From an uncultured Erysipelotrichaceae bacterium (GTDB lineage Bacteria; Bacillota_I; Bacilli_A; RF39; UBA660), in NCBI GenBank assembly GCA_902783915.1, contig CACZSX010000011.1:1-26439 (forward strand): DNA of 26,439 bases. Direction: 5' to 3'. Under the pieces are notes generated by a model. The model was not told where the DNA came from, ran no database searches, and saw only the letters and a list, made by a program, of their open reading frames with translations. Made by a program: the position numbers and the translations under genes. Below are positions 14,378 to 22,749 of the stretch, one piece after another (within the stretch, counting starts at the first letter, position 1; each line of letters starts with the position of its first letter).

Positions 14378-15046
14378 ATGGATTTATTACTTATAATTAT
14401 ACCTGCGATACTTATTATGGTATCACAATGGTATATTAATTCATCATATGCAAAATATAATGAATATGAAGTTGAAAGTGGAATAACTGGTTCAAAAGCT
14501 GCAAGAGAAATATTAAATGCAAATGGTTTATCTGATGTTAAAATTGTTAAAATAGAAGGTACTTTAACTGATAATTTTAATCCGACTAATAATACTATTA
14601 GTTTATCTAATGATATATATAGCGGTTCTAGCGTTGCAGCAATTGCTGTTGCAGCACATGAATGTGGCCATGTAATACAACATAAGGAGAAATATGCACC
14701 AATAGTAATGAGAAGTGCACTGGTACCAGTTGTAAATATTGCATCTAAATTAGGTTATGCAATAATGATTGTTGGTGTATTATCATCAATATTTAATATG
14801 GCTATAATTGGGCTTGTGTTGATGTGCGCAACATTAATATTTCAATTAGTTACATTACCAACTGAATTTGATGCATCTAATAGAGCTAAAAAGCAATTAA
14901 TAAAATTAGGAATAATAACAAAAAAAGAACTACCAAAGGTATCAAGTATGTTGTATGCTGCTGCTATGACATATCTTGCTTCTTTCTTTGCTAGTTTTAC
15001 TCAAATGTTAAGATTATTTTTACAAATAAATAGAAGAAACAATTAA
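14378..15046 (+). CDS. Zinc metallopeptidase, YugP family
   Basis: 222 aa membrane protein of the YugP/Zn-peptidase-2 family. It has an N-terminal helix (about 2-18), then the zinc motif HECGH (H94, E95, H98) in AAHECGHVIQH, two further hydrophobic segments after it (about 118-155), the conserved LPTEFDASNRA where a third ligand is expected, and a final helix (AAAMTYLASFFASFTQM). It probably cleaves membrane or envelope proteins; the true substrate of this family is not established. AGGTGA lies 8 bases before ATG 14378. Its stop codon overlaps the end of the convergent clpP gene by 4 bases, leaving no room for a separate terminator. Confidence 0.88.
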   Translation: MDLLLIIIPAILIMVSQWYINSSYAKYNEYEVESGITGSKAAREILNANGLSDVKIVKIEGTLTDNFNPTNNTISLSNDIYSGSSVAAIAVAAHECGHVIQHKEKYAPIVMRSALVPVVNIASKLGYAIMIVGVLSSIFNMAIIGLVLMCATLIFQLVTLPTEFDASNRAKKQLIKLGIITKKELPKVSSMLYAAAMTYLASFFASFTQMLRLFLQINRRNN

Positions 15047-15612
15047 AGTATTTTATCAATGATACCGTAAGATAATGCTTCATCACTAGTCATGAAGTAA
15101 TCTCTTTCGGTATCTTTTTCTATATCTTCTATTTTTTTATTTGTATTTTTAGATAAAATTTTATTCATCCTATTCTTAATTCTAAGTATCCTTTCAGCTG
15201 CTATTTTTATTTCAGTGGCTTGTCCTTCTGCACCTCCTAATGGTTGATGAATCATCACTTCACTATTTTCTAAAGCATATCTTTTTCCTTTTTTGCCACT
15301 AGATAGTAAGAAAGCAGCCATAGAAGCGGCCATACCTATGCATATTGTATTTACATCACTTTTAATATAATTCATTGTATCATATATTGCCATACCTGAT
15401 GTAATAGATCCTCCATTTGAATTTATATATATACTTATATCTTCATGGTTAATAGAATCTAGATATAGTAACTCTGCAACTACTATATTTGCTAATTCAT
15501 CATTTATTTCACCAGAAATAAATATTATTCTATCTTCTAGTATTTTTGAATATAAATCATATACTCTTTCATTATTGTTTTTCTTTTCTATAACAGTAGG
15601 AATTAAATTCAT
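15043..15612 (-). CDS. clpP: ATP-dependent Clp protease proteolytic subunit
   Basis: 189-aa serine protease subunit that forms the ClpP barrel and degrades proteins fed by ClpC or ClpX. The catalytic triad is S97 (GMAASMAA), H122 (MIHQPLGG) and D171 (KDTERDYFM), at the standard positions. The N-terminal propeptide is short (MNLIPTVIEKKNNNERVYDLYSKIL), as usual. It is the only minus-strand gene in the window. AGGTGAT precedes the ATG. It is divergent from the nucleoside kinase across 103 bp and overlaps the zinc peptidase tail to tail. No CtsR heptad pair is visible upstream. The ClpC-like protein at 6263-8488 is its likely partner. Confidence 0.97.
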   Translation of the reverse strand: MNLIPTVIEKKNNNERVYDLYSKILEDRIIFISGEINDELANIVVAELLYLDSINHEDISIYINSNGGSITSGMAIYDTMNYIKSDVNTICIGMAASMAAFLLSSGKKGKRYALENSEVMIHQPLGGAEGQATEIKIAAERILRIKNRMNKILSKNTNKKIEDIEKDTERDYFMTSDEALSYGIIDKIL

Positions 15613-15667
15613 TGTATCACCTATAATTATAATAGGTATAAAGTTAAGTAAATATACATTAATATAT

Positions 15668-15703
15668 GTGACAAAGTTTTTACTTATATGTTATACTTAT
15701 AAT
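15668..15703 (+). promoter_or_regulatory. Predicted promoter for the nucleoside kinase-gap operon
   Basis: GTGACA (15668-15673), a 17-bp spacer and TTATAC (15691-15696); a consensus TATAAT (15698-15703) overlaps as an alternative -10. It lies in the 103-bp divergent spacer shared with clpP. Confidence 0.4.
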
Positions 15704-15715
15704 AGGAGTGATTAT

Positions 15716-17344
15716 ATGGACAAAGTAAAAATATATTATAATAATAAATTTTATGAATATCCTAAAGGTATAAAATTATTAGATGTTGCAAAAGATTTTC
15801 AAAAAGATTTTAAGTATCCAATATTGGTAGGAATAGTAAATGAATATTCTGTAACTTTAGATTTTGAAATTAGAGAAGATTCAAAAGTAAAGTTTTATGA
15901 TATTTCATCACAGAAAGGTTATAGAGCATATGAAAGGACTGCCATAATCGTTTTGGTAAAAGCGGTAAAGGATATCTTGAATAAAGAAGTAAAGATTGAG
16001 CACTCTATAGATAGAGGTATCTATTGTACAATAGATGGCTTAAAAGAAGAAGACATAGAAAAAATTTCTAATAAAATGAAAGAAATTGTTTATGCATCTA
16101 TCCCAATAGAAAAATTGAGTGTAAATAGGTTAAAAGTAATAGAATACTTTAGAAAATTACATGATGATAATGCTAGTGTATTTAAATATATGACTAAAAA
16201 TAATGTTACTTTATATAAGATTGATAATATGTATGATTATATATTTGGTAAAATATGTGTTAATACATCATATTTAGATAATTTTAAACTTGAATATATA
16301 GGAAACAATGGATTTGTACTTATGTTGCCGTTTATATATGATAATATGAGAGTAAATGATTATACGCATCATGAAAAGTTTTTTAATTCAGTATTAGATT
16401 ATATAAATTGGACTGATAAGATTGGTATTAAGTCATTTGTTGATTTAAATTTAAAATTATCTGAAGGTAAATGGAATGATATGGTATTTATGAGTGAAGC
16501 ATCATACAATAAGTCATTACTTGATATAGTTGAAAAAATAGATGATAAAATTAAATTAATTTTAATAGCTGGTCCATCATCTTCTGGTAAAACTACAACT
16601 GCAAATAAGTTGAAATTATTTTTAAATGGAAGAGGATATAAACCAGTAATGCTATCGACTGATGACTATTTTAAGGAAAGAGATGAAACACCACTTGATG
16701 AAAATGGTAATAAAGATTATGAGTCAGTAAATGCAATTGATATTGATTTATTTAATAAGCAATTGAAAGATTTAATAGATGGTAAAGAGGTTACTATACC
16801 AACATTTAATTTTATAACTGGAAAAAAAGAATATAAGAAGAAATTACAATTAGATAAAGACGGAATATTAGTAATAGAAGGTTTGCATACATTAAATGAT
16901 GTATTAACTGAATCTATTGAAAGAGATAAAAAATATAAAATTTATATTTCACCACTTACTGGTTTAAATGTGGATGATCACAATAGATTAAATAGTACAG
17001 ATAGTAGATTACTTAGAAGGATGGTAAGAGATAATTTAAAAAGAGGATATAATGCAAGTCATACGCTTTCAACATGGGATAGTGTAAGAGCTGGGGAAAC
17101 TAAGTATGTTTTCCCATATCAAGATGAAGCGGATATTGTACTTAATACATCATTGATATATGAAATGGCTGTACTAAAAGTATTTGCAGAACCATTATTA
17201 TTTTCTGTTGATGAAAGAGACCCAAATTATAGTGAAGCAATCAGATTGATAGGGATATTAAAATTGATATTACCAATGCCATCAGAAGGAATACCTCTTG
17301 ATTCAGTATTAAGAGAATTTATTGGTGGAAGTTGTTTTGAATAG
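15716..17344 (+). CDS. TGS-domain nucleoside (uridine/phosphoribulokinase-like) kinase
   Basis: 542 aa with the family's three-part layout: an N-terminal TGS domain (1-60, VKIYYNNKFYEYPKGIKLLDVAKDF, like the start of threonyl-tRNA synthetase), a ThrRS/AlaRS second-additional-domain-like middle part (about 65-250), and a phosphoribulokinase/uridine kinase domain (about 280-480) with Walker A GPSSSGKTT (286-294), STDDYFKERDETP and VIEGLHTLN. It phosphorylates a nucleoside using ATP or GTP; the exact substrate is not readable. ATG 15716 follows AGGAGTG. An upstream in-frame extension to 15575 would overlap the clpP start and encodes an atypical hydrophobic run, so I reject it. gap begins 8 bases after the stop, suggesting co-transcription. 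Confidence 0.88.
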   Translation: MDKVKIYYNNKFYEYPKGIKLLDVAKDFQKDFKYPILVGIVNEYSVTLDFEIREDSKVKFYDISSQKGYRAYERTAIIVLVKAVKDILNKEVKIEHSIDRGIYCTIDGLKEEDIEKISNKMKEIVYASIPIEKLSVNRLKVIEYFRKLHDDNASVFKYMTKNNVTLYKIDNMYDYIFGKICVNTSYLDNFKLEYIGNNGFVLMLPFIYDNMRVNDYTHHEKFFNSVLDYINWTDKIGIKSFVDLNLKLSEGKWNDMVFMSEASYNKSLLDIVEKIDDKIKLILIAGPSSSGKTTTANKLKLFLNGRGYKPVMLSTDDYFKERDETPLDENGNKDYESVNAIDIDLFNKQLKDLIDGKEVTIPTFNFITGKKEYKKKLQLDKDGILVIEGLHTLNDVLTESIERDKKYKIYISPLTGLNVDDHNRLNSTDSRLLRRMVRDNLKRGYNASHTLSTWDSVRAGETKYVFPYQDEADIVLNTSLIYEMAVLKVFAEPLLFSVDERDPNYSEAIRLIGILKLILPMPSEGIPLDSVLREFIGGSCFE

Positions 17345-17352
17345 GAGGAAAT

Positions 17353-18354
17353 ATGATAAAAGTAGCAATTAATGGATTTGGAAGAATAGGAAGATTATGT
17401 TTTAGAGAAACATTTGGCACAAATGAATTTGAAATAGTAGCAATTAATGATTTAACAGATGCTCATACTTTAGCGCATTTATTAAAGTATGATTCTGCTC
17501 AAAAAAGATATGAAGGACATACTATAACTAATGATGAAAATCATTTGATAGTAGATGACAAAAAAATAAGAATATATGCTGAAAAAGATCCAATAAATTT
17601 ACCATGGAAAGATTTAGATGTAGATGTTGTATTTGAATGTACAGGTTTCTTTACTAAAAAAGAAGATGCAATGGCACATATAAATGCTGGAGCTAAAAAG
17701 GTTATAATTTCTGCACCTGCTAAAGGTGATGTCAAAACAATAGTATATGGTGTTAATGAAAATATATTAGATGGTAGTGAAACAATTATTTCAGCAGCAT
17801 CATGTACAACAAATTGTTTAGCACCTATTGCAAAAGTTATGAATGATAATTTTAAAATTAAATATGGAACAATGACAACAATACATGCATATACAAATGA
17901 TCAAAATACATTAGATGCTCCTCATAGAAAAGGAGACTTAAGAAGAGCAAGGGCAGCTGCAGAAAACATTGTACCTAATAGTACGGGAGCGGCTAAGGCT
18001 ATTGGCCTTGTTATTCCTGAATTAGAGGGAAGATTAGATGGTAGTGCACAAAGAGTACCAGTGCCTACAGGTTCATTAGTAGAACTTACTTGTGTACTTG
18101 ATAAGAAAGTCACAAAAGAAGAGATAAATGAAGTAATGAGAAATAATGCAAATGATACTTTAGGATATACAGAAGACGAAATAGTATCTAGTGATGTAAT
18201 AGGTATTAGATATGGATCATTATTTGATGCTACACAAACTAAAGTTGTATCTACGCCAGATGGTGACATTGTTAAAGTAGTTGCGTGGTATGATAACGAA
18301 ATGAGTTATACTTGCCAAATGGTAAGAACTGCTAGATATTTGATGACTAGATAA
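17353..18354 (+). CDS. gap: Glyceraldehyde-3-phosphate dehydrogenase, type I
   Basis: 333-aa glycolytic enzyme that oxidises glyceraldehyde-3-phosphate to 1,3-bisphosphoglycerate with NAD. Rossmann motif INGFGRIGRL at the N-terminus; catalytic C151 in the signature ASCTTNCLAP; IHAYTNDQ with the active-site His; S-loop region RRARAAAENIVPNSTGAAKA; C-terminal AWYDNEMSYTCQM. Strong AGGAGG site before ATG 17353. It ends in a terminator, then two small surface-protein genes separate it from pgk, the next enzyme in the pathway. Confidence 0.98.
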   Translation: MIKVAINGFGRIGRLCFRETFGTNEFEIVAINDLTDAHTLAHLLKYDSAQKRYEGHTITNDENHLIVDDKKIRIYAEKDPINLPWKDLDVDVVFECTGFFTKKEDAMAHINAGAKKVIISAPAKGDVKTIVYGVNENILDGSETIISAASCTTNCLAPIAKVMNDNFKIKYGTMTTIHAYTNDQNTLDAPHRKGDLRRARAAAENIVPNSTGAAKAIGLVIPELEGRLDGSAQRVPVPTGSLVELTCVLDKKVTKEEINEVMRNNANDTLGYTEDEIVSSDVIGIRYGSLFDATQTKVVSTPDGDIVKVVAWYDNEMSYTCQMVRTARYLMTR

Positions 18355-18375
18355 AAACCTTTTTAAGGTTTTTTA
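18353..18375 (+). terminator. Terminator after gap
   Basis: Stem AAAAACCT (18353-18360) / AGGTTTTT (18366-18373) with loop TTTTA, overlapping the TAA stop codon. A-rich upstream and T-rich downstream arms act as the usual A/U tracts. Confidence 0.8.
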
Positions 18376-18404
18376 TTGAATAAAAATATAAAATATATTA
18401 AAAT
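18376..18404 (+). promoter_or_regulatory. Predicted promoter for the two-TM small protein gene
   Basis: TTGAAT (18376-18381), a 17-bp spacer and TAAAAT (18399-18404). The gene therefore seems to be transcribed separately from gap. Confidence 0.45.
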
Positions 18405-18422
18405 AAGAATGAGGTGAGCAGT

Positions 18423-18800
18423 ATGAGTTGTAATACAGCGGGTATGTTATCATTATTTTATTATATAAAAATTGCAATGAATATAATATTTATAGGTGCA
18501 CCAATATTATTATTACTACTTGGAACAATAGACTTTCTAAAAATAGTAGCATCTGGCGATGAAAGAAATATGAAAAAATCAGTAGATAATTTTATAAAGA
18601 GAGTAGTAATATGTGTAATAATATTAATATTACCATTATTTATAAATCTAGTAATGAGTACATTAAATGTAAAATCATATAAAGAATGTTATAAAAATGC
18701 TACTAAAGCAAATATTGAAAAACTAGAAAAAGCAGAAAAACAAAGTAAGTCTAAAAATAATAGTAGTGCTGCATTAGTTATAGAAGAAATAAGTATTTAG
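18423..18800 (+). CDS. Two-TM small membrane protein resembling TrbC/VirB2-type pilins
   Basis: 125 aa. Two membrane helices, about 14-35 (IAMNIIFIGAPILLLLLGTID) and 60-80 (RVVICVIILILPLFINLVM), are joined by a charged loop with ASGDERNMKKSVDNFIKR. The C-terminal 40 residues are charged and probably flexible. The two-helix hairpin with an [AS]SGDE...KKS...F.KR loop is reminiscent of VirB2/TrbC-like small proteins seen in gut Firmicutes genomes; I do not claim a conjugation function, as no T4SS gene is nearby. ATG 18423 is preferred over the in-frame GTG at 18414, which is part of the GAGGTG ribosome site. It has its own promoter and terminator and precedes a prepilin gene. Confidence 0.75.
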   Translation: MSCNTAGMLSLFYYIKIAMNIIFIGAPILLLLLGTIDFLKIVASGDERNMKKSVDNFIKRVVICVIILILPLFINLVMSTLNVKSYKECYKNATKANIEKLEKAEKQSKSKNNSSAALVIEEISI

Positions 18801-18813
18801 ATACTTATTTTTT
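18787..18813 (+). terminator. Terminator after the two-TM protein gene
   Basis: Perfect 10-bp stem AAATAAGTAT (18787-18796) / ATACTTATTT (18801-18810), loop TTAG carrying most of the stop codon, then T-run to 18813. Confidence 0.8.
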
Positions 18814-18819
18814 ATTTAA

Positions 18820-18848
18820 TTGTTTTATTTAGTTATATGTGATAAAAT
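18820..18848 (+). promoter_or_regulatory. Predicted promoter for the prepilin-pgk operon
   Basis: TTGTTT (18820-18825), a 17-bp spacer and TAAAAT (18843-18848), 17 bases before ATG 18866. Because pgk overlaps the prepilin gene, this may be the promoter that drives pgk. Confidence 0.45.
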
Positions 18849-18865
18849 TAAAATGGTGATGGTAG

Positions 18866-19237
18866 ATGAAAAAAGGGTTTACATTAATTGAAATTACTGT
18901 AGTAGTTTTGTTATTAGCTATACTTTCAATCTTTATAGTGCCAAAAGTCAGTTTAATGATTAGTAATAATAAAGGAAAAGCATGCGAGAGTATAGAAAGA
19001 AGCGCAGAAGAAGCTGCAGAAGCATATTCATATATGCATATTACAGAGATAGATCAACAAATTAGTTTGACTAATCATTATGATATAAGTATTGGTGATT
19101 TACAAAATGCCGGTTTGTTAAAGAAGAATATAGAAAATCCATATGATGGTGGTACTATACCAACAACTAATAATGTTAGAATAACGAAAGAAGGAAATAG
19201 TTATATATATACATATATGGGCGGTGAGTGCAATTGA
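18866..19237 (+). CDS. Type IV prepilin-like protein
   Basis: 123 aa. Class III prepilin signal KKG^FTLIE with Glu at +5 after the predicted cleavage, followed by the hydrophobic helix ITVVVLLLAILSIFIVPKV. The mature part is small and soluble-looking with a helix rich in Glu and Ala (SIERSAEEAAEAYSYM) and a short C-terminal sheet region (NPYDGGTIPTTNNVRITKEG) ending in GGECN; Cys near both ends (KACES, GECN) could pair. Size and layout fit a pseudopilin of a ComG or type II-like system. No assembly gene is adjacent. AGTGGTGATGG-like site before ATG 18866. Its TGA stop overlaps the predicted TTG start of pgk. Confidence 0.9.
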   Translation: MKKGFTLIEITVVVLLLAILSIFIVPKVSLMISNNKGKACESIERSAEEAAEAYSYMHITEIDQQISLTNHYDISIGDLQNAGLLKKNIENPYDGGTIPTTNNVRITKEGNSYIYTYMGGECN

Positions 19238-20418
19238 AAAAAGACATTACTGATTTTAAAGTTAGAGATCAAAAGGTTATAGTTCGTTGTGATTTAAATG
19301 TTCCCATAAAAGATGGGAATATTTTAGATGATACTAGGATTAAAGCTTGTACAGAAACCATAGAACATTTAATTGGTTCAAATGCTAAAGTAATAATTTT
19401 ATCTCATTTGGGTAGAGTAAAAGAAGAAAAAGACAAAGAAAATAATTCACTAAGACCTGTTGCTAATAGATTGAGTGAGTTAATAAATAGACCTGTTAAA
19501 TTTGTACCTTATACAAGAGGGATAGAAGTAGAAACTGCTATTAATTCTATGAAACCTAAAGATGTAGTAATGCTTGAAAATACTAGGTTTGAAGATTTAG
19601 ATGGTAATAAAGAAAGTGGCAATGATAGTGAACTTGCACAATATTGGGCATCACTAGGAGATATATTTATAAATGATGCATTTGGAACTATTCATAGAAG
19701 TCATGCTTCAAATGTCGGAATTGCAAATATATTACCAAGTGGTATTGGATTTTTGGTAAAAAATGAGGTAGATAAAATATCTAGTGCACTTAATAATCCA
19801 TCAAGACCTCTTGTAGTAATGTTAGGCGGAGCAAAAGTAAGTGATAAGATAGGAGTAATAGAAAATGCTGTTAAAATAGCGGATTATGTATTAATAGGTG
19901 GGGGAATGCCATATACATTTTATAAAGCATTGGGATATAATGTTGGATTATCAATAGTTGATGATTCTAGTTTGGATTTCTGTAGAAAGATATATTCTGA
20001 ATATAAAAATAAAATTGTTCTTCCCGAGGATATTGTAGTTGCAACTTCTTTATCTGAGGCAGCAAATACAAGAATTACAACATATGCAAATATTGGAAAT
20101 AATGAAATAGGAATAGATTTAGGTATGCAAACATTAAGTAGATATAAAACAATACTTATGAATGCTAATACAATAATATGGAATGGACCTGTAGGAATGT
20201 TTGAAATTGCGAAATTTTCTAAAGGTACAAGAAAAGTAGTAGAAATTTTATCAAATTCAAAAGCAAAAATAGTAGTTGGTGGTGGAGATACAATATCTGC
20301 CCTAAATAAGTTTGGATTCAATAATAGTAGAGCACATATTTCAACAGGTGGGGGAGCATCTTTAGAAATGCTTGAAGGCAAGGAATTACCAGGATTAAAA
20401 GTGATAAGTGAGAAGTAA
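19234..20418 (+). CDS. pgk: Phosphoglycerate kinase
   Basis: 394 aa. It transfers phosphate from 1,3-bisphosphoglycerate to ADP in glycolysis. Motifs: VRCDLNVPIKDG with DDTRIKA near the N-terminus, LSHLGR, MLENTRFEDLDG, HRSHASN, GGAKVSDKIGVI, WNGPVGMFE and the nucleotide loop GGGDTISAL. I place the start at TTG 19234: GGTGAG (19223-19228) then sits 5 bases upstream and the protein begins MKKDITDF, as in other PGKs. GTG 19228 in frame overlaps that site and is the alternative. The TTG shares bases with the TGA stop of the prepilin gene (TTGA), implying coupled translation. The next gene starts on the last base of the pgk stop. Confidence 0.96.
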   Translation: MKKDITDFKVRDQKVIVRCDLNVPIKDGNILDDTRIKACTETIEHLIGSNAKVIILSHLGRVKEEKDKENNSLRPVANRLSELINRPVKFVPYTRGIEVETAINSMKPKDVVMLENTRFEDLDGNKESGNDSELAQYWASLGDIFINDAFGTIHRSHASNVGIANILPSGIGFLVKNEVDKISSALNNPSRPLVVMLGGAKVSDKIGVIENAVKIADYVLIGGGMPYTFYKALGYNVGLSIVDDSSLDFCRKIYSEYKNKIVLPEDIVVATSLSEAANTRITTYANIGNNEIGIDLGMQTLSRYKTILMNANTIIWNGPVGMFEIAKFSKGTRKVVEILSNSKAKIVVGGGDTISALNKFGFNNSRAHISTGGGASLEMLEGKELPGLKVISEK

Positions 20419-21413
20419 TGAAATATAAAAGAAATATAATATTATTAGTTTTAATTGGTATTATAGTATTATTTTTTGCTCTTAAAGATGATTTTGATGA
20501 AATAGTTAATTTATTATTAAATTCTAATAAAATATATATATTAATAGCATTATTATTTGTACTTATATCAGATATATTTAAAAGTATATCAGTAAAAAAA
20601 TTAGTTGTAGATTCTGGATATGATTTTACTTTTAAGAATGCATTTTCACTAATGGTGATGACAAACTTTTTTAATGGTATTACACCGTTCTCATTGGGAG
20701 GTCAACCATTTGAATTATATGTATTAAAAAAAGAAGATAATATAGGCTATGTAGCAGGTAGTAATATACTATTTAAAGATTTTTATACATATCAAATGGC
20801 ATTTATAATATTAGGAATAATATGTTATTTAATTACAAGATTGTTTGATTTGGTAGTATATTCTCCAATAATTGTTAGAATAATAAGACTTGGATTAATA
20901 ATAAATTTATTAGTAGCATTATTTTTAATATACATACCACATTCTAAGAAAAAAAATTATAAAATTGTAAATTTTATAATTTCATTATTAAATAAATTAA
21001 GAATTATAAAAGATAAAGATAAAACAAATGAAAAAGTAAATGATGCGATTATTAGATTTAAAAAACAAACAAAAGAAACTATTAATAGTCCAAAATTAAT
21101 AATTAAATGTATATTTTTAAATTGTATTAAGATAATATGCATAGGTATTGCTACATATTATAGTTTTAAAGCAATTGGTTCAGGTATACCATTATTTGAA
21201 ACTATAATGATGACTATATTAGTAATGATTATGTCTTCTTTTGTACCAATACCAGGAGCATCTGGAGGCATGGAATTTTCTTTTGTTGCACTTTTCTCAT
21301 TTTTTGTAATAAATGCAAAATTAAGTGCAGCAATGCTATTATGGAGATTTTTAACGTACTATGTTCCTATGATTTTTGGTGGGGTTGCATTTCTAATTTT
21401 GAAGGGGGAGTAA
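20418..21413 (+). CDS. YbhN/MprF-N-terminal-like membrane protein (LPG synthase TM family)
   Basis: 331 aa with about eight membrane helices. It matches the lysylphosphatidylglycerol-synthase transmembrane/flippase family (UPF0104, YbhN): conserved FNGITPFSLGGQPFELYVL in the first half and FVPIPGASGGMEFSF in the second, the paired Pro/Gly-rich re-entrant motifs of that family. It lacks the MprF aminoacyl-transfer domain, so a lipid transport or flipping role is more likely than synthesis. ATG overlaps the pgk stop by one base (TAATG), and a lipid-type glycosyltransferase starts 3 bases after its stop, so a joint role in glycolipid handling is a fair inference. Confidence 0.8.
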   Translation: MKYKRNIILLVLIGIIVLFFALKDDFDEIVNLLLNSNKIYILIALLFVLISDIFKSISVKKLVVDSGYDFTFKNAFSLMVMTNFFNGITPFSLGGQPFELYVLKKEDNIGYVAGSNILFKDFYTYQMAFIILGIICYLITRLFDLVVYSPIIVRIIRLGLIINLLVALFLIYIPHSKKKNYKIVNFIISLLNKLRIIKDKDKTNEKVNDAIIRFKKQTKETINSPKLIIKCIFLNCIKIICIGIATYYSFKAIGSGIPLFETIMMTILVMIMSSFVPIPGASGGMEFSFVALFSFFVINAKLSAAMLLWRFLTYYVPMIFGGVAFLILKGE

Positions 21414-21416
21414 AAT

Positions 21417-22628
21417 ATGAGAATAGGTATTTTTACAGAAGTATATAAACCATATGTGAGTGGAGTAGTTACAAGTATACTTATGTTAAAAAAATCATTA
21501 GAGGATTTAGGACATACAGTATATGTTGTTACAATCAATATGGATAAAATGAAATATGAATATGATGATAAGAATAAGATATTAAAAGTACCTGGTATTG
21601 AATCTGGTATTTATGATCAATTTAAAGTAAGTCCTATTTATCCAATAAGATCTACAAGTATTATAAGAAAATGGAAACTAGATATAATACATACACATAC
21701 AGAAGGAAGCATGGGATTATATGGTAGACTTTTATCAAAACAATTTAATATACCAATAGTTCATACTTATCATACTATGTATGAAGATTATATGTATTTA
21801 GTTACTAAGGGCCATTTTGATAAACCGGCACATAAAGTGCTTGAATATTTAACAAAATTCTATTGCGATAAAACGGTATCAGAACTTATAGTACCTACTA
21901 AAAAAACATATGATTTATTTAAGATAAAATATGGTATGGAAAGAGAAGTAAACATTATTCCTACAGGAATAGATGTAGATAGATTTAAAAAGAGTAATTT
22001 TAGTAAAAATGAAATAAATGAACTTAAAAATAAATTAGGAATATCTAAGGATGATTTTGTATTACTTCTTGTTAGTAGAATATCTGAAGAACAAAAAAAT
22101 ATTAAATTTTTAATTGATTGTCATAAAGTATTAAGTAGGAAATTTAAAAATATTAAATTTTTAGTTGTTGGAGATGGACCAGATTTAGAATACTTTAAAG
22201 ATTTAACAAAAGATAATAAATCAATAATATATACAGGCATGGTGCCTTGGAATGAAGTTGCTAAATATTATCAAATTGGTAATGTATTTGTAACTGCATC
22301 AAAAACAGAGACGCAAGGATTAACAGTAATTGAAGGTATGGCAGCATCACTACCTGTTGTATGTATGAATGATGATAGTTTTAAAATAGCAGTTATTGAA
22401 GATTATAATGGTTTATTTTTTAAAAATAAAAGAGAATATATAAATGCAATAACTACTTTATATAAAGATAAAAATAAGTATTTGATGATGTCTAAGCAAG
22501 CATTAAAGTCTTCTAGTCAATTTTCAGTTAAATTTTATGGTCAAAGGATTCTTGAAGTATATAAAAGAGCTATAGATAGTAGTAAAGAATCATTGTTAAC
22601 TAAATTAAAAAAAATAATAAAAAAGTAA
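21417..22628 (+). CDS. GT4-family glycosyltransferase, probably 1,2-diacylglycerol glucosyltransferase-like
   Basis: 403 aa GT-B enzyme. The N-terminal MRIGIFTEVYKPYVSGVVTSI is typical of GT4 diacylglycerol and mannosyl transferases; HTYHTMYEDYMY follows. The C-terminal nucleotide-sugar domain has IPTGID, LLVSRISEEQKNIKFLI and the EX7E motif in KTETQGLTVIEGMA. In Gram-positives, close relatives add glucose to diacylglycerol to make glycolipid anchors of lipoteichoic acid. The acceptor here is inferred from family resemblance and from the adjoining YbhN-like membrane protein. The C-terminus is very Lys-rich (LTKLKKIIKK), which suits membrane attachment. Confidence 0.85.
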   Translation: MRIGIFTEVYKPYVSGVVTSILMLKKSLEDLGHTVYVVTINMDKMKYEYDDKNKILKVPGIESGIYDQFKVSPIYPIRSTSIIRKWKLDIIHTHTEGSMGLYGRLLSKQFNIPIVHTYHTMYEDYMYLVTKGHFDKPAHKVLEYLTKFYCDKTVSELIVPTKKTYDLFKIKYGMEREVNIIPTGIDVDRFKKSNFSKNEINELKNKLGISKDDFVLLLVSRISEEQKNIKFLIDCHKVLSRKFKNIKFLVVGDGPDLEYFKDLTKDNKSIIYTGMVPWNEVAKYYQIGNVFVTASKTETQGLTVIEGMAASLPVVCMNDDSFKIAVIEDYNGLFFKNKREYINAITTLYKDKNKYLMMSKQALKSSSQFSVKFYGQRILEVYKRAIDSSKESLLTKLKKIIKK

Positions 22629-22634
22629 ATAAAG

Positions 22635-22688
22635 GTGTATAATAATAGTAAAATATTGTGTAAATTTACAATTATTGTGCATTTTTTT
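22635..22688 (+). terminator. Possible long-loop terminator after the glycosyltransferase
   Basis: GTGTATAATAAT (22635-22646) can pair, with three G-U pairs, to ATTATTGTGCAT (22671-22682), followed by six T. The 24-base loop contains the perfect palindrome TGTAAATTTACA (22659-22670). Weak pairing makes this tentative. Confidence 0.45.
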
Positions 22689-22749
22689 GTTAGATATATA
22701 AAAAAAGTATGTTATATTAAAAATGTAAAAGGAGAAAGGCTGTGATAAA

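Noticed and set aside
15575..15715. N-terminal extension of the nucleoside kinase
   Set aside because: It would overlap the clpP start region and add a hydrophobic run; ATG 15716 has a good AGGAGTG and gives a normal TGS-domain start.
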